Source of the DNA: Telopea speciosissima
Lineage: Eukaryota > Streptophyta > Magnoliopsida > Proteales > Proteaceae
Direction of reading: 5' to 3'
NCBI RefSeq assembly: GCF_018873765.1
Contig: NC_057926.1
Location: forward strand, 33,154,946-33,218,945
DNA length: 64,000 bases
A program made the position numbers and the translations under genes. The notes beneath the pieces were generated by a model that saw only the letters and a list, made by a program, of their open reading frames with translations, was not told the origin of the DNA and searched no databases. Of this stretch, positions 45,199 through 57,100 are shown piece after piece. Each line of letters starts with the position of its first letter. Position 1 is the stretch's first letter.

Positions 45199-48100
45199 CT
45201 AATGATGATGATCTTGAACATAGCGGAGGCCACAATACTTGCAAACAGCAGGCTCCTTCAAGTCAAGGCATATGAATTCAATTGGGTGTCCAAGTGCAGG
45301 ATTGGTGTCTGCATCAGAAATAGCAGACAGTGAGAATACCATCAGAACAAAGCTACAGAAATGGTTTTCCTTTCCCCTCTTCCCTGGAACATGACAGGAA
45401 TGAGAAAAAGACTATAATAAGCTAGCAGTTCATTATGAACCTACCTCCTTCACAAGCCACAATCCTGCCTTCAACCTTGATGGGTGGGACATCATTGATC
45501 AACTCCATTGGAGATTTTTTACTCGTATCCTGTTAATTATTACATCAAATAGATTCTCTTCAGAAACTAATGTTTTACAAAGTTTTCAAGCAAATATACA
45601 AAATAAATATGCAGCTGGGAGGTGGGAATTGGGAATGAGAGATATTATCCTAGATTTTAAATATCAGTACTATGTAATGGTATGACTAGATCCGAAGAAT
45701 CTTTCCGGCTTTCATGATTCATTCGATCAACCAAAGGATTTTTTTGATTCGTCATTCATCAAATATTAACAATTCTATAAATAGAATAATAGAATAGATA
45801 AAATTATATTCTATATTTCTATGTAATGATGTATTGATAGAATTATAAAATAAACCAAGCAAACAAACAACTCAGCCTTGTCCCAACTAAATGGGGTCGG
45901 CTTAATTATTAAATAATAAAAATTAAACATTTTTTATTCTTATATAAAATAAACTATAAATTAGAAATAGTAGAATATTGTAATAAAAATAAAATATATA
46001 ATCCAAGGACATAAATTTTATTAATAAAATAAAGTATACATTTAAATGTGATAAACTGAAAAATGAAATAAAAATAAAGATCAAATATAATTATTTGAGT
46101 TATTCAATTAATAAGTTGCACTATTGTAACCTGTTGGTTACAGGTTTGGAACTTAAAAACAACCTCTTTTGCGAAGCAGGGAGTAAGGCTGCGTAGTGCG
46201 TACATTTGACTCTCCCAGACCTGCAGTAGCGGGAGCCTCGTGCACTGGGACGCTCTAATTAATATCTATTATTTAGTGACAAAGCATAGCTAATGATTAC
46301 GACCTGGCCATAAAACAGAAGAGAAGTCTCTCTGACTTAAAAACACAGCAAGAGATGGAAAAGAGGAAGCTCACAGGCACTTAAGCTGCATATCTCAACA
46401 CATGCAGTGTTCCAGGTGAAAGCAACAGGTTATCCACACATATCAGTATCCATATAGGTTGGGGGTACAGAACCCTAACAGTTCAGAGAGGATACAAAAA
46501 TTAAAACAAAAAAATCCTTCGCCTTTCGGGGAGTTCAAATTTCAATTTGAAATGGGAGGTTGATGGCGGAGGTTGATGCAGAGTACTTCTATGAATGACA
46601 TCAATTGATTGAGAACAGGAGAAGGTAAAGTCACAACTACCGAAGGACAACCTATTTGGTCAAATTCTGTACTGAGCCCCCCATCAGAAAATATTGATTA
46701 TTGACTAGGGCCACTGTAACCTAAAAGGATACTTTACCAAAGTTCAACTGACAAGCTGCATGAACTGAACCAGGCTCTTAGTGCACTTATAAAAACAGAG
46801 TAAACAATCAAAGACAATCAATATCTGCCAATGTGTTGCTTATATGTGCTAGTCCAAAGAGAGAGTGTGTGCAAGAGAGGCATCAAACTCTATAGAAGAA
46901 TGCCATCTCCTTCTATTAACCTTCATACAACAACAAAAACAACAACTCAGCCTTATCCCAACTAAATGGGGTCGGCTACATGAATCCTTGTAAAGACAAA
47001 AGATTAATAAAAAAAAGTAAAAACAAAAAACCAAAACAGCAATAACGACAATTCCTCAGCATTATCCCAACCATAGTTGTCACGGCGTCACGGCGATCCA
47101 GTCGGTGGAGGGTGTCCCGATATAATCGCCGCCATGGCGTGCATGGCGAGCATGTCGACCATGTTTTATTTTTATTTTCTCTATTTTTAATGTGTTAATA
47201 GATGTATACTCAAGCCATGTTTTATTTTTCTCTATTGTTTCTCAAGTTTTAAGAAGAAAATTCAGAAATCAAGAAGAAATCGAAGAGGAAAGAAGAAATC
47301 GAAGAAATCGAGGGAAAGAAGCAGGAAGAAGAAATCGAGGGAAGAAGCAGAAGAAGAAATCAAGAAGAAATCGAAAGAAATTGAAGAGGAAAGAAGAAAT
47401 CGAAGAGGAAGAAGAAATCAAGACGGAAGAAGAAATCGAAGAGGAAAGAGAGTCAGGTCGCCATGCAGCCCTCGGCCAGACGCCATGGAGTCGCCATGGC
47501 GCGCCATGACAACTATGATCCCAACTAAATGAGATCGGCTACATGGATCTTTTCCTCCAATCAGCTCTATTTGAGGTCATACTTGAAACAAGACCTAAGC
47601 AATGCATGTCTTTCCTCACCCAAGGCCATTTTAGGCCTGCCCCTAGATCTTTTAGTACCTTCAACCTAGATCAAGTCACTCCTCCGAATTGTAGCATCCA
47701 AAGGCCTCCATTGAACATGACCATGCCACCTCAGACGACTTTCTCGAAACTTATATGATCATTCCTTATTTTATCCTTCCTAGTTTTGCCACACATCCAT
47801 CTCAACATCCTCATCTCCGCGACACTTAGCATATCTATATGGTGCTTCTTAACTGCCTAATATTCTACACCATACATCATAATTGGTCATATGACTGTCC
47901 TATAAATTTTCCTTTAAGCTTTAAAGGAATCTGTCGATCGTACAACACTCCAGATGCACCTCTCCTCGTTATTTCTAAATTGAACAAGTATTTAGATAAG
48001 AAATAACTTACAGCACAATTTTATTTGTACTCTATTGAATTTTCCAATAACAAAATCTCATTGTTCAATGCTACTTAAGTAGATGTAATGATGATTACCC

Positions 48101-51100
48101 AATTATGTAAATGCAAAAAAAATTTCATATGAGCACTAATGGCTGCAAATGTCAGACAACTGCAGAAACTGCAGAGAATCAATATTAGGAGAGATGGGAG
48201 CCGTTGAAACAGAGCTTTCTTTTTTCTTTTTCTTTTTTTTGGGGGGGGGGGGGTGGTTGTTGTAGTGGTCTGGAAGAGCACTTAGAGTAACTGATGCAGG
48301 ACAAACCCTAGAGGCTAGGGAATCCCACAATAGGACAGGTTCACAGGTGTAACACCCTAGTGGGGACCTAAGGCAAGGGCTGGAATTCACACAACGCCAC
48401 ATTCAACATGAGACATAAAAGAGCAGAATTTACTAATGGCAATCATCAATAGAAATCACATGAATGCACACCAATAGGTCTTAGGAAGCAACCTATATGG
48501 TTAAATCCACAAGGCTAGGCAAGTAAATTCATGGCATTACATTCAAGGATTCAATAGGCATGCATGGCAGTCCATATCAGATAAGAAGCCATTAATAATG
48601 AGCATTAGAAACATACACAATACCAAAACAGCACAACTAGGGTAAAATAAATACTGTTTCAGGTCTGAAATTAATGAGAAGTCATGCAAACATTATCAAC
48701 AATAAAGTTCTGTTTCTAGGTTTAAAGAAAGGGTGGGTTGTAGGGGTTAGGCTGGGGTTAGGGTTTCAAGGAGAAGTCTGGAAATGGGGAAGGGATGGTT
48801 AGGGACTGGTTTAGGAAGGGGAAACAAAGGGTTTTGGCTAATAGAGAGGGAGGGGAATGGAGGGAATAATTTCTTAATGGGCTGGGAATGCTTCAGTTAC
48901 AAAGACAGGGAAGGAAGAAGGGGACTACGACTGTGGGAATGGAAGGGGAGTGGTGGAGATGGTGGTTGGGTTGTCTCGGTTGCAAAGGGACAGGAAGGGA
49001 TGGGGGGTTTTGACAGCAGCAAGGAGGGGAAGAAAGTAACAACAACAGCAGCAGGGGGAAATAGGGATTCACGACAGCAGCAGTAGGGGGGGAAAGGGAG
49101 AAGAGAAAGGAGAGCCGTAGGGGAGAAGGGAAGAGAAGAGAAAGAAAGGAGGAAGAGATGAGAGAGAGATAGTTCGTACCTTTGAGAGGGAGAGAAGTCG
49201 CAAGAGGAGAAGGAGGGAGTCGCAGCAACTGCTTGCAATCTTTCTTTTCTTCATTCATTCGTTCCCTCCAAACAGAGTCTCAATACAACTTAAATAAAAC
49301 TGAACAATTTAAATACCAGAAATACCCCTAATCTAATTAAAACCCACATACATAACCAAAGTACCTAAAGTGCCCTCACATAAGTTATAAGGCTGAAACA
49401 AAAACTGCAGAAATAACTAAATAAAAATACCAAAACACCCTTCACTTATTTAACATAAGTCCTAAGGTAAAAAAACCAAAATAACCCTAGAAGTCTAAAC
49501 AGCCCTCTAGAAGTCTCTGAAAGCATCGTTGAACCATAGTAACTGGCCCCGTGGTGGTCTCCTGCGCCTCTAGTAGTGGTGCACAAAGGGCCTCCGGTAA
49601 TGGTGCAGCATGATGTCCCCATCAGTAACAGCTCCGGTAATACTGCAGCCCCTGCGACTTTGTACGAAAGAGTATAGAGATCAAGTTAGGGAGTCAAAAC
49701 TACTCTGAGAAATGTCAGACAACTGCAGAAACTGAGGAGAGTCAATATTAGTAGTGGTGGTAGCCATAGAAGTACAGCTCTTCGAGTAACATCTCTGTTA
49801 ATACTGCAGCCCCTGCGACTTCGTATGAAAGAGTATAGAGATCGAGGCAGGGAGCCAAAACTACTCTGAGAACCCCAAGAAGAAACAACACAAAAAAATA
49901 TTGAAGGTTGTGGCTTATTCAACAATGGTGAACAATCATGCAGTTGAATTTTTCCCCAAGCAGTGTAGTTCATAAAAGAGATAACGATAATCAAAAGCCT
50001 ATTATTTTCTTTTACATAAAAGAATTTCTATTAGAGGCAGTACTAATCCCAACCAGCGAAATCTAGTGAGAGATCAGCTTGTGACAGCAGGATAACAGGG
50101 AAAAGAAAAAGAACCAAATTAGGAGAAAATTGTATAACTCAACCAGAACAAATCTGATGTGTATAAAATTCTGGTCAATTGCTCTAGTCAGTCAATATAA
50201 CAGGTCCGCAAAAGATGATTTAAATCTAATTGTCAAACTTGAAGATATGGAAGTTTCCTTCTTTAAAATAGGAAACTGAAAATCAAGAAAACCAATAAAT
50301 CGATAGCAGGGATTTTAGACCACAATACAGTATTTGATTAGGGCAATAATCAAAGATTAGTTAGCAAATTGAAAACCAGAAAACAGAAGATGCTTCAGGA
50401 AACCCTGAATTTTAGGAAGTTGGATGCAAGTAGGATTCTTTAAATAGATCTGAAAACAGAATGTTAAAACAGAAACTGAAACCTATTTATCAAGGAAGCA
50501 AATCGATGGAATGATTCAGCAAGATATTCAGCATTGAAGTCCTGAATAGGATACAAACAAGGCCTAACCTGAAACTGGAAATTAGCAGAATTGCAGTGTA
50601 AAAGAGAGAGATAAAACTGACCCTGAAATCTAAAGAATAGAAAGAAGATATGATCAGGAATCCCACCTGATCTGCAGGGTTGGAATCTCACCAAATCCTA
50701 ACCTAGAATCCCACCAGGGTTCACTACCGAATCTCACAGCCATAGTTGTCACAGCGACAAGGTGACGCAAGGTGGTGGCCAGGTGCTTAGACGCCTTGTC
50801 GCCTAGGCGGGCGCTATGTTATGTAAAATGAGGGGCATATGTGTAAACTGCCATATTTTTTGTCCTTTCTTTTAATTTTAGAGGACTCTACCTTTTATAA
50901 AATTCAGATGAAAGTAAATATCTTACGCTGCCGGACTCCACCTTTTCTACCAAAAGGAATTCAAGTCTTTCTCTGCCCAGTCCATGTGCTTCTTCTCCTC
51001 CTCTTCCTCCTTCCAGTAGGGGCGGTGCTGCTGCTGCTTTTTTTCTTCTCCATTTCTTGTTCTATTTCTTCTTTTCCAGGCTTCCAGCAGGGATGGTGGC

Positions 51101-54100
51101 GGCAGTTCTTGACCTCTTGTTGCTCTGCTGCTGCTGCTTCTTTTCTTCAACTCTGTCAGATGGAGCTACTACAAGCACCCGATATAAGTAAAAGGGGGGA
51201 GGGGGAAAGAAAGCAGAAACCGAAACTGGAGAAGTGATGTAGACAAGATAAACTCCAAACAGTATAGCCGCAAGAAGAATAAGAACCACACTCTCCAACA
51301 GGCCACGGTTCTTCAACTGGACCTTCTTTTGGTTCAGGCCAGACCGGACTTGGTCTGGGTGTTACTGGTTCACCAAAAGCCAGAATCATGGGGTCCATAT
51401 AGTAATACTACTACATAGGCTCTATTTGGTTGGATTTCAATTTCTAGGGATAATTTCAATTTATGCAAATATTTGGTATGATGCACGGTTTATGGGAAAT
51501 AGAAAGCATTGGAAGTAGAAATCCCAAAATAGCTACGGAGCTATTTCGCTTCAGATAATGTCACAGCATTAAAACCTGACAATCCAGAGAATAATAAGAA
51601 GAAGAAGGGGAGAGAGAGAGAGAGAGAAGAAGTGGAGACAATGTTACCCACGGTTTGAGAAATGAGTAACCTACTCAAACCATGGGAGGGGGGATTTATT
51701 TATAGTAAAACAGAACCTTAAGTTATAATATCCACCAACCAAAAACTAAAGAAACAAAGAAAAACATAAATCCCTAAAGTACCCTTCATTAATAAACATA
51801 ACGCATAGGAATCATACTTAGTCTAAACTAAAACTACTAACTTAACCGCAAATTTTGGGAATCTCTTGATATCTTCTATCGCAAATCTCTCTTTAAGTAG
51901 TTTCAATACTCTTACCTTCCTTTTAGAAGTAGGACACTACTCTTTATATTGTAAGGGCCTTAGAGCTCAAGTCCCACAATTTTAATGAATGAAGTTTGCT
52001 ATGGCTTTGCCCTAGTTACTGTGAGAAACAGTGGTGGTGACACTCCATCGTGGTTAGTAAGAGACTGACCAAGGCCATAGGTGAGAGGCCTTGGTCATAT
52101 CCCTATTCCTCCTTTCTTCTCTCTTCATTCTTCTCTTTTGTTTCTCTTTATTATTACAGCAACCCTGTTTGGCGTAGTGTTCAATACCTGTTCCAGCAGT
52201 GATATTACTTGCTTTTCTGGAAGAAGTGTTGATATCAATCAAGCTACTACAAGGAGAAAGACACTGTTGCATCTTCTCTGACCTGTGGCACCTACTCTGT
52301 GGTGTTATTTTGCAGCAGACTTTCAGTCCTCCACAACTTCTATTCTGGCCATCAGAATCAACCATTGTTTTCAGGGTGTATAGTCTTATCTTTAAGACCT
52401 TCCATCGACCTCAGCTTCAGTCACATCCAATGGCTGGAACTCCTTCAAGTTTATAAGTGGTTATTCTGCCCCAGTTTCTAATTTCAGAACTGTGGTGTTA
52501 TCTCCAAATCTGACCATTGATTATACCCCAAATTTGAAATGTTAATCCATTGTTAGTACTTTACCTTCAACCAAGGTTATGGTACCATCTGCTGGTCAAT
52601 TTGTTAGTTATTAGTAAGTTACTAATTTGTGAGGCTACTTACTAATTTCAGTACCTTGATCATATATCCAAATCTGACCAATGGATTGCAGCCATATTTT
52701 GAGGAATTGTTCAACTATACTAGGGTGATGTTAGACCTTAGTTTCATGACCATTAGATTTCAGGTTTTTTAGTTATTCTTAGTTTCATATTCTGGTCTTA
52801 TTCAATACTCCCTACTGTTTTACCTTATGGGTGGTGTCTGATCATTTGTTACTGACCCTAGGAACCCATTAAGGAGGAGAAGAAGGGACTTACTGGTTCA
52901 TCAACGTCGCCATCAGCATTGGGCAGTGAATTCTCTTCAGTATTCTCCTCTTCGTCTTCCAAGTTCCTTCTTTCTTCTTCTTTTTTAATACATTTGATGA
53001 TACAATGTATGACAATGTATCTAAATAGTGTATACCATCCAACAAAAATGCTAGAAAAGGCATTTTCTGGCAATAAGGAAGTTGCACACCCATGTGTTGG
53101 AAAAATGCATTGTCTCCTAGGCAACGCCTTGACAACTATGCTCATACCAGTTAAACACTCTTGAATCCACGAGAGTTTGAATCCTACATATGCAAACCTG
53201 AATCCACAGACCAGAACAGTCAATATGCCTTCTTCATTCATGTAATCGATGGAGGCAGTTAGGCCATTACATGTACACATGGACTTCTGATATTGGAAAC
53301 ATTGCTGTCCCTAAATTGCTGATAAATGCAATCCCATGCGATCTCTTTTTCTACACCATTGATTTCTCACTTCTTGCATGGGTGTGAATTTTTTTCCATG
53401 TCTAGTGAAAACAGCCATCAGTGAACAAGCAACTTAGCTTTGATTTTCACTGCTATGCATCATAAGTATGTGTTTGGTTTTGCAAATTCAACAATTTTGG
53501 CATTTTTTTTTTTTTTGGATTCGTACCATTTGGCACTCTTACCTCCCAAGTAAGTGCACCTTTTAAAACATACATACTAGAGCTGCTTAATATTCTGACA
53601 CAAAAAAAGTGCAAACATCTCCAATAAAATCATCTCTTTTAGCATAATCTGAAATCACATGGAAAAATTAAATATCTTAGTTTTCCTAATTCCTTTTACA
53701 ACTCGGAAAATGAGAGAGAACCGAAATTCCCCACAAGATTTCCTATATAGAATACATTTGACAAACTAACAGTTTAACAGCGCTGAAGCATGGAATATTT
53801 GCCTCCAGACAAACATTCAAGCCAGAATAATATGATACGTCAGTGCAGGTATGGACTCACTTCACTATTTTTGAGTCTCTAGGCTTATGGCCGGAGATCC
53901 ATGAGACATACTCACATTTCAAACGCCTAGAACACTAGAGCACCTCAACAGCACCACATGTACATATATGTGTGTATTTAGAAATGTAACTGAATATAAC
54001 TGAAGAAAACCAAAACCGAGAAGATGAGAAGAAGAGAGGAAGAGGAGAGAACTGTCGAATATGACAGTCTCCCTCACACTGCTTCTATTTATAATCTCTA

Positions 54101-57100
54101 ATTACAATAGAGAGGGGAACTCCTAATCATGTTAGGAATTCCGAATCATGAAAGGATTCCAAGTTACAATAGGAAAAGAACAATGCAATAAAATTAGAAC
54201 TGGGATTAGCAACTCAAACTAAAACTAAGACTAACAACTCAAAATAGAACTAGGACTAACAACTCAAAGTAGAACAAGGACTGACTCATACTCAAAATAG
54301 GAGTCACAAGAGGAGGAGAGGAATCTCGAGAATAGAGATATCCTCTTCTCCCCCTGAACCTGATATACTTTAACACTCCCCCACAAGCTGAAGCGTATAA
54401 ATCACCTAGACCCAACTTGGAACAATTTCGACGAAAAGCAGGTCCAAACAGTGCCTTTGTAAACATATCACCAAGTTTTGCAACATAAAACTCAGCTCGT
54501 TGTTGCTTTAACTGATCCAGATTAGTAGTCAAGGGCTGGTGTATCTGCAGTTCTTCAACCATGCCCTTATAACTAACAAAATACTCATTCAAGGTTTTAT
54601 CTCCTTGTTGGAAGGTAAAAAGTTTCTGATAGAGATCATACATACGGAAGATATTCCTTTCTTGAGAAAAGCTTTCCCATAAATCATTCTAGACATCCTT
54701 AGCAAGAGTGTGAAACATTACATTGGAAGCAATAACAGGTTCAACATTGCTCCATAGCCATATTTTTATAATTGAATTTTCACGCATCCACTCCTCATGA
54801 GCTGTGAATGTGGTAGGATCCTTAGGATCACGACCAAGAAGATCATCTATAATGTATTTCAGTTTGCCCTTGACATGTATGTAAGGTTGTACTGCCTGGG
54901 CCCATAATAAATAATTTGAAACTCCAAATAGTTTAATAGTGGTAATTTGTACTTGGACATTGTCCGATGGTGGTTTAGGATCAGCCATACGAGTAATTTA
55001 TAAAGTCCAAAAAGTAATAGCAGCAGCAAAGTAGTTGGCTCTTTGAAAAGAACTTAGTTGGCTCTAACAGAGAAACCCAAAAACAGTAGTAGTAAACCAA
55101 CCGGCAATAGCAGTAGCAGTAATCACAAATGGCTCTTACTCAGAACCTGATTAGGGTAGGTTTGAAAATCTGAGAAGAGTAGCAGGAACCAATCGGCAGA
55201 AATAGGGTTTGTAAACCCAAAAGTAGCAGAAGTAAATAGGATTTTGAAAACCCAAAAAAGAAACAGTAGAGAAGATGCACTGTAAGGTGAAGTAGAGAAA
55301 TCAGATTTCCCAGATTAATGAATCAATTGGAGATAAGATAACACCTAATATGAAACCCTCAATAGGTTACCACAAGAAGTAGTAGAGAGAAACTTCGAAA
55401 ATAAAAAGTTGAATCTGCAGTATTCAATAGTAGAGTGGATCCACAGATTGGATTAGGATTATATGTAGAAGGAATCTTCAAATAACAATTAGCAGCTTCA
55501 ACTTAAGGATCTCCAATCGATCTAAAAACTCAAGTAGATAGTAGTAGTAAAAACCCTAGTTTTCAATTGAAAACTTCATCTAGGGTTTAATCCATACCAA
55601 TATGCAGCAATGGGTGCTGCACCCCTTGAAGAGAAAATGCTTTAGAAGACCCTCAAACCAGAATTGCAAGTCACTTTCAGTCTAAAGATGATGCTTTGAT
55701 ACCACGTAACTGAGTATAACTGAAGAAAACCAAAACCGAGAAGATGAGAAGAAGAGAGGAAGAGAAGAAGATGAGGAAGAGGAGAGAACTGTCGAATATG
55801 ACAGCCTCCCTCACACTGCTTCTATTTATAATCTCTAATTACAATAGAGAGGGGAATTCCTAATCATGTTAAGAATTCCTAATCATGATAGGATTCCAAG
55901 TTATAATAGGAAAAGAACAATTAAATAAAACTAGAATTAGGATTAACAACTCAAGCTCAAACTACAACTAAGACTAACAACTCAAAGTAAAACTAGGACT
56001 AACAACTCAAAGTAGAACTAGGACTGACTCATACTCAAAATAGGAGTAACAAGAGGAGGAGAGGAATCTCGAGAATCGAGATATCCTCTTCTCCCCCTGG
56101 ACCCGATATACTTTAACAAGAAATTTATGTTTGAAACATGGATGGAGTAGGGATAACAATGGGACCGGTCAACATGTTTCACAAATACCAACCATATTAA
56201 ATGTTCATTAAGCCTGACCTACCCAGCCACGCATGTGACGGGTTGCCAGTTCTACAAGGTATCCAGGGGCAATGACCCAGAGATTTTGCACACCAAACAC
56301 AACTATAACCTATAAGCACAAGAGCTAAGGAATAGTCTGTCTGCATAACAGATTTTGAAAATCAGGGAAAATAAAGCTCTCACAAGGAACTCTTTTTTAC
56401 CTTGGGTATTGCACTAGGAAACAAATGGACATTTTGCAGCCCTCATTAGGAATTCCAGGGACCTTTATGAGGAAAAGCTCTTTTTCTCTCGGACAGTCAA
56501 CAACTAGTAGAATGACATGCTAGAATTTGGAAGCAATAATGTTTCCTCTGTATTTCTTTCTTAGCACGATGTGGTTACGACATGAACATCAACATGATGG
56601 GGGTGAAGAAAGGAATATGAACTGAATGGTAGGAATTTATCAGTGGCACGCTCGGAGGACAAAACCCGACCAGCTATTAAAAAAATAAGAAAAAGGTGAA
56701 ATTAATAACGCTCAAGTACTTCCTCTGGCGACCAATCTAATACTATAAGAATTTTGGGGGCGCAAAGGGGGATGTCATAAAGGTTCAGCACAAGCAGTTA
56801 GTTCAATACCTCCCAAGAAGCAGGAGTAAATGCTTTTGTTGGAAGTGGAGGAAGATTTAACAATTAACAGGAAAAGGGTAGTCCGTGTAGGCTTTCGTCT
56901 TGGTTTAACCACAACAGGCACAAACAGCAGGAATATCATAGGGATTTCCGTATTGTAAGCCTTCTGACAGTGATTAATCAATCTAACATTCATCCTCACA
57001 CGTTAAGGTCTCTACTAAAAGAATTTAAAACAGAAATTTTGTGTTTCCATTCGCTTCGTTCACAAAATTTAAAATAACTAAGACCAAATCCTTGCAAACA

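Larger units (their letters stand above)
47030..47975 (-). mobile_element. RTE-type LINE 3' end, interrupted by a hAT-like element
   Basis: Minus-strand pieces in several frames give ASGVLYDRQIPLKLKGKF, then VKKHHIDMLSVAEMRMLRW, WMCGKTRKDKIRN and GWRKRSM-like codons, the familiar C-terminus of plant RTE reverse transcriptases. It ends in TCATTTAGTTGGGAT at about 47530. The tail is split by the 446-bp element at 47072-47517, whose target duplication ATCCCAAC comes from this tail. Several stops and frameshifts; not functional. Confidence 0.72.

Noticed and set aside
47192..47509. 105-codon Glu/Lys/Arg-rich plus-strand frame
   Set aside because: Generated by the purine minisatellite within a hAT-like element; crosses the element's terminal region.
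48784..49258. Long frames on both strands, Gly-rich on plus and Leu/Ser/Pro-rich on minus
   Set aside because: They arise from the purine-rich composition, overlap each other, and contain no recognisable domain.
52858..53280. 140-codon minus-strand frame
   Set aside because: Spans the inverted end of the 2.4-kb hAT-like element and its flank, so it cannot be an ancestral gene.
54239..54300. Extension of the Copia gag-tail frame into LTR sequence (YLYSRDSSPPL...)
   Set aside because: Likely readthrough into the 3' LTR; not evidence for an additional domain.
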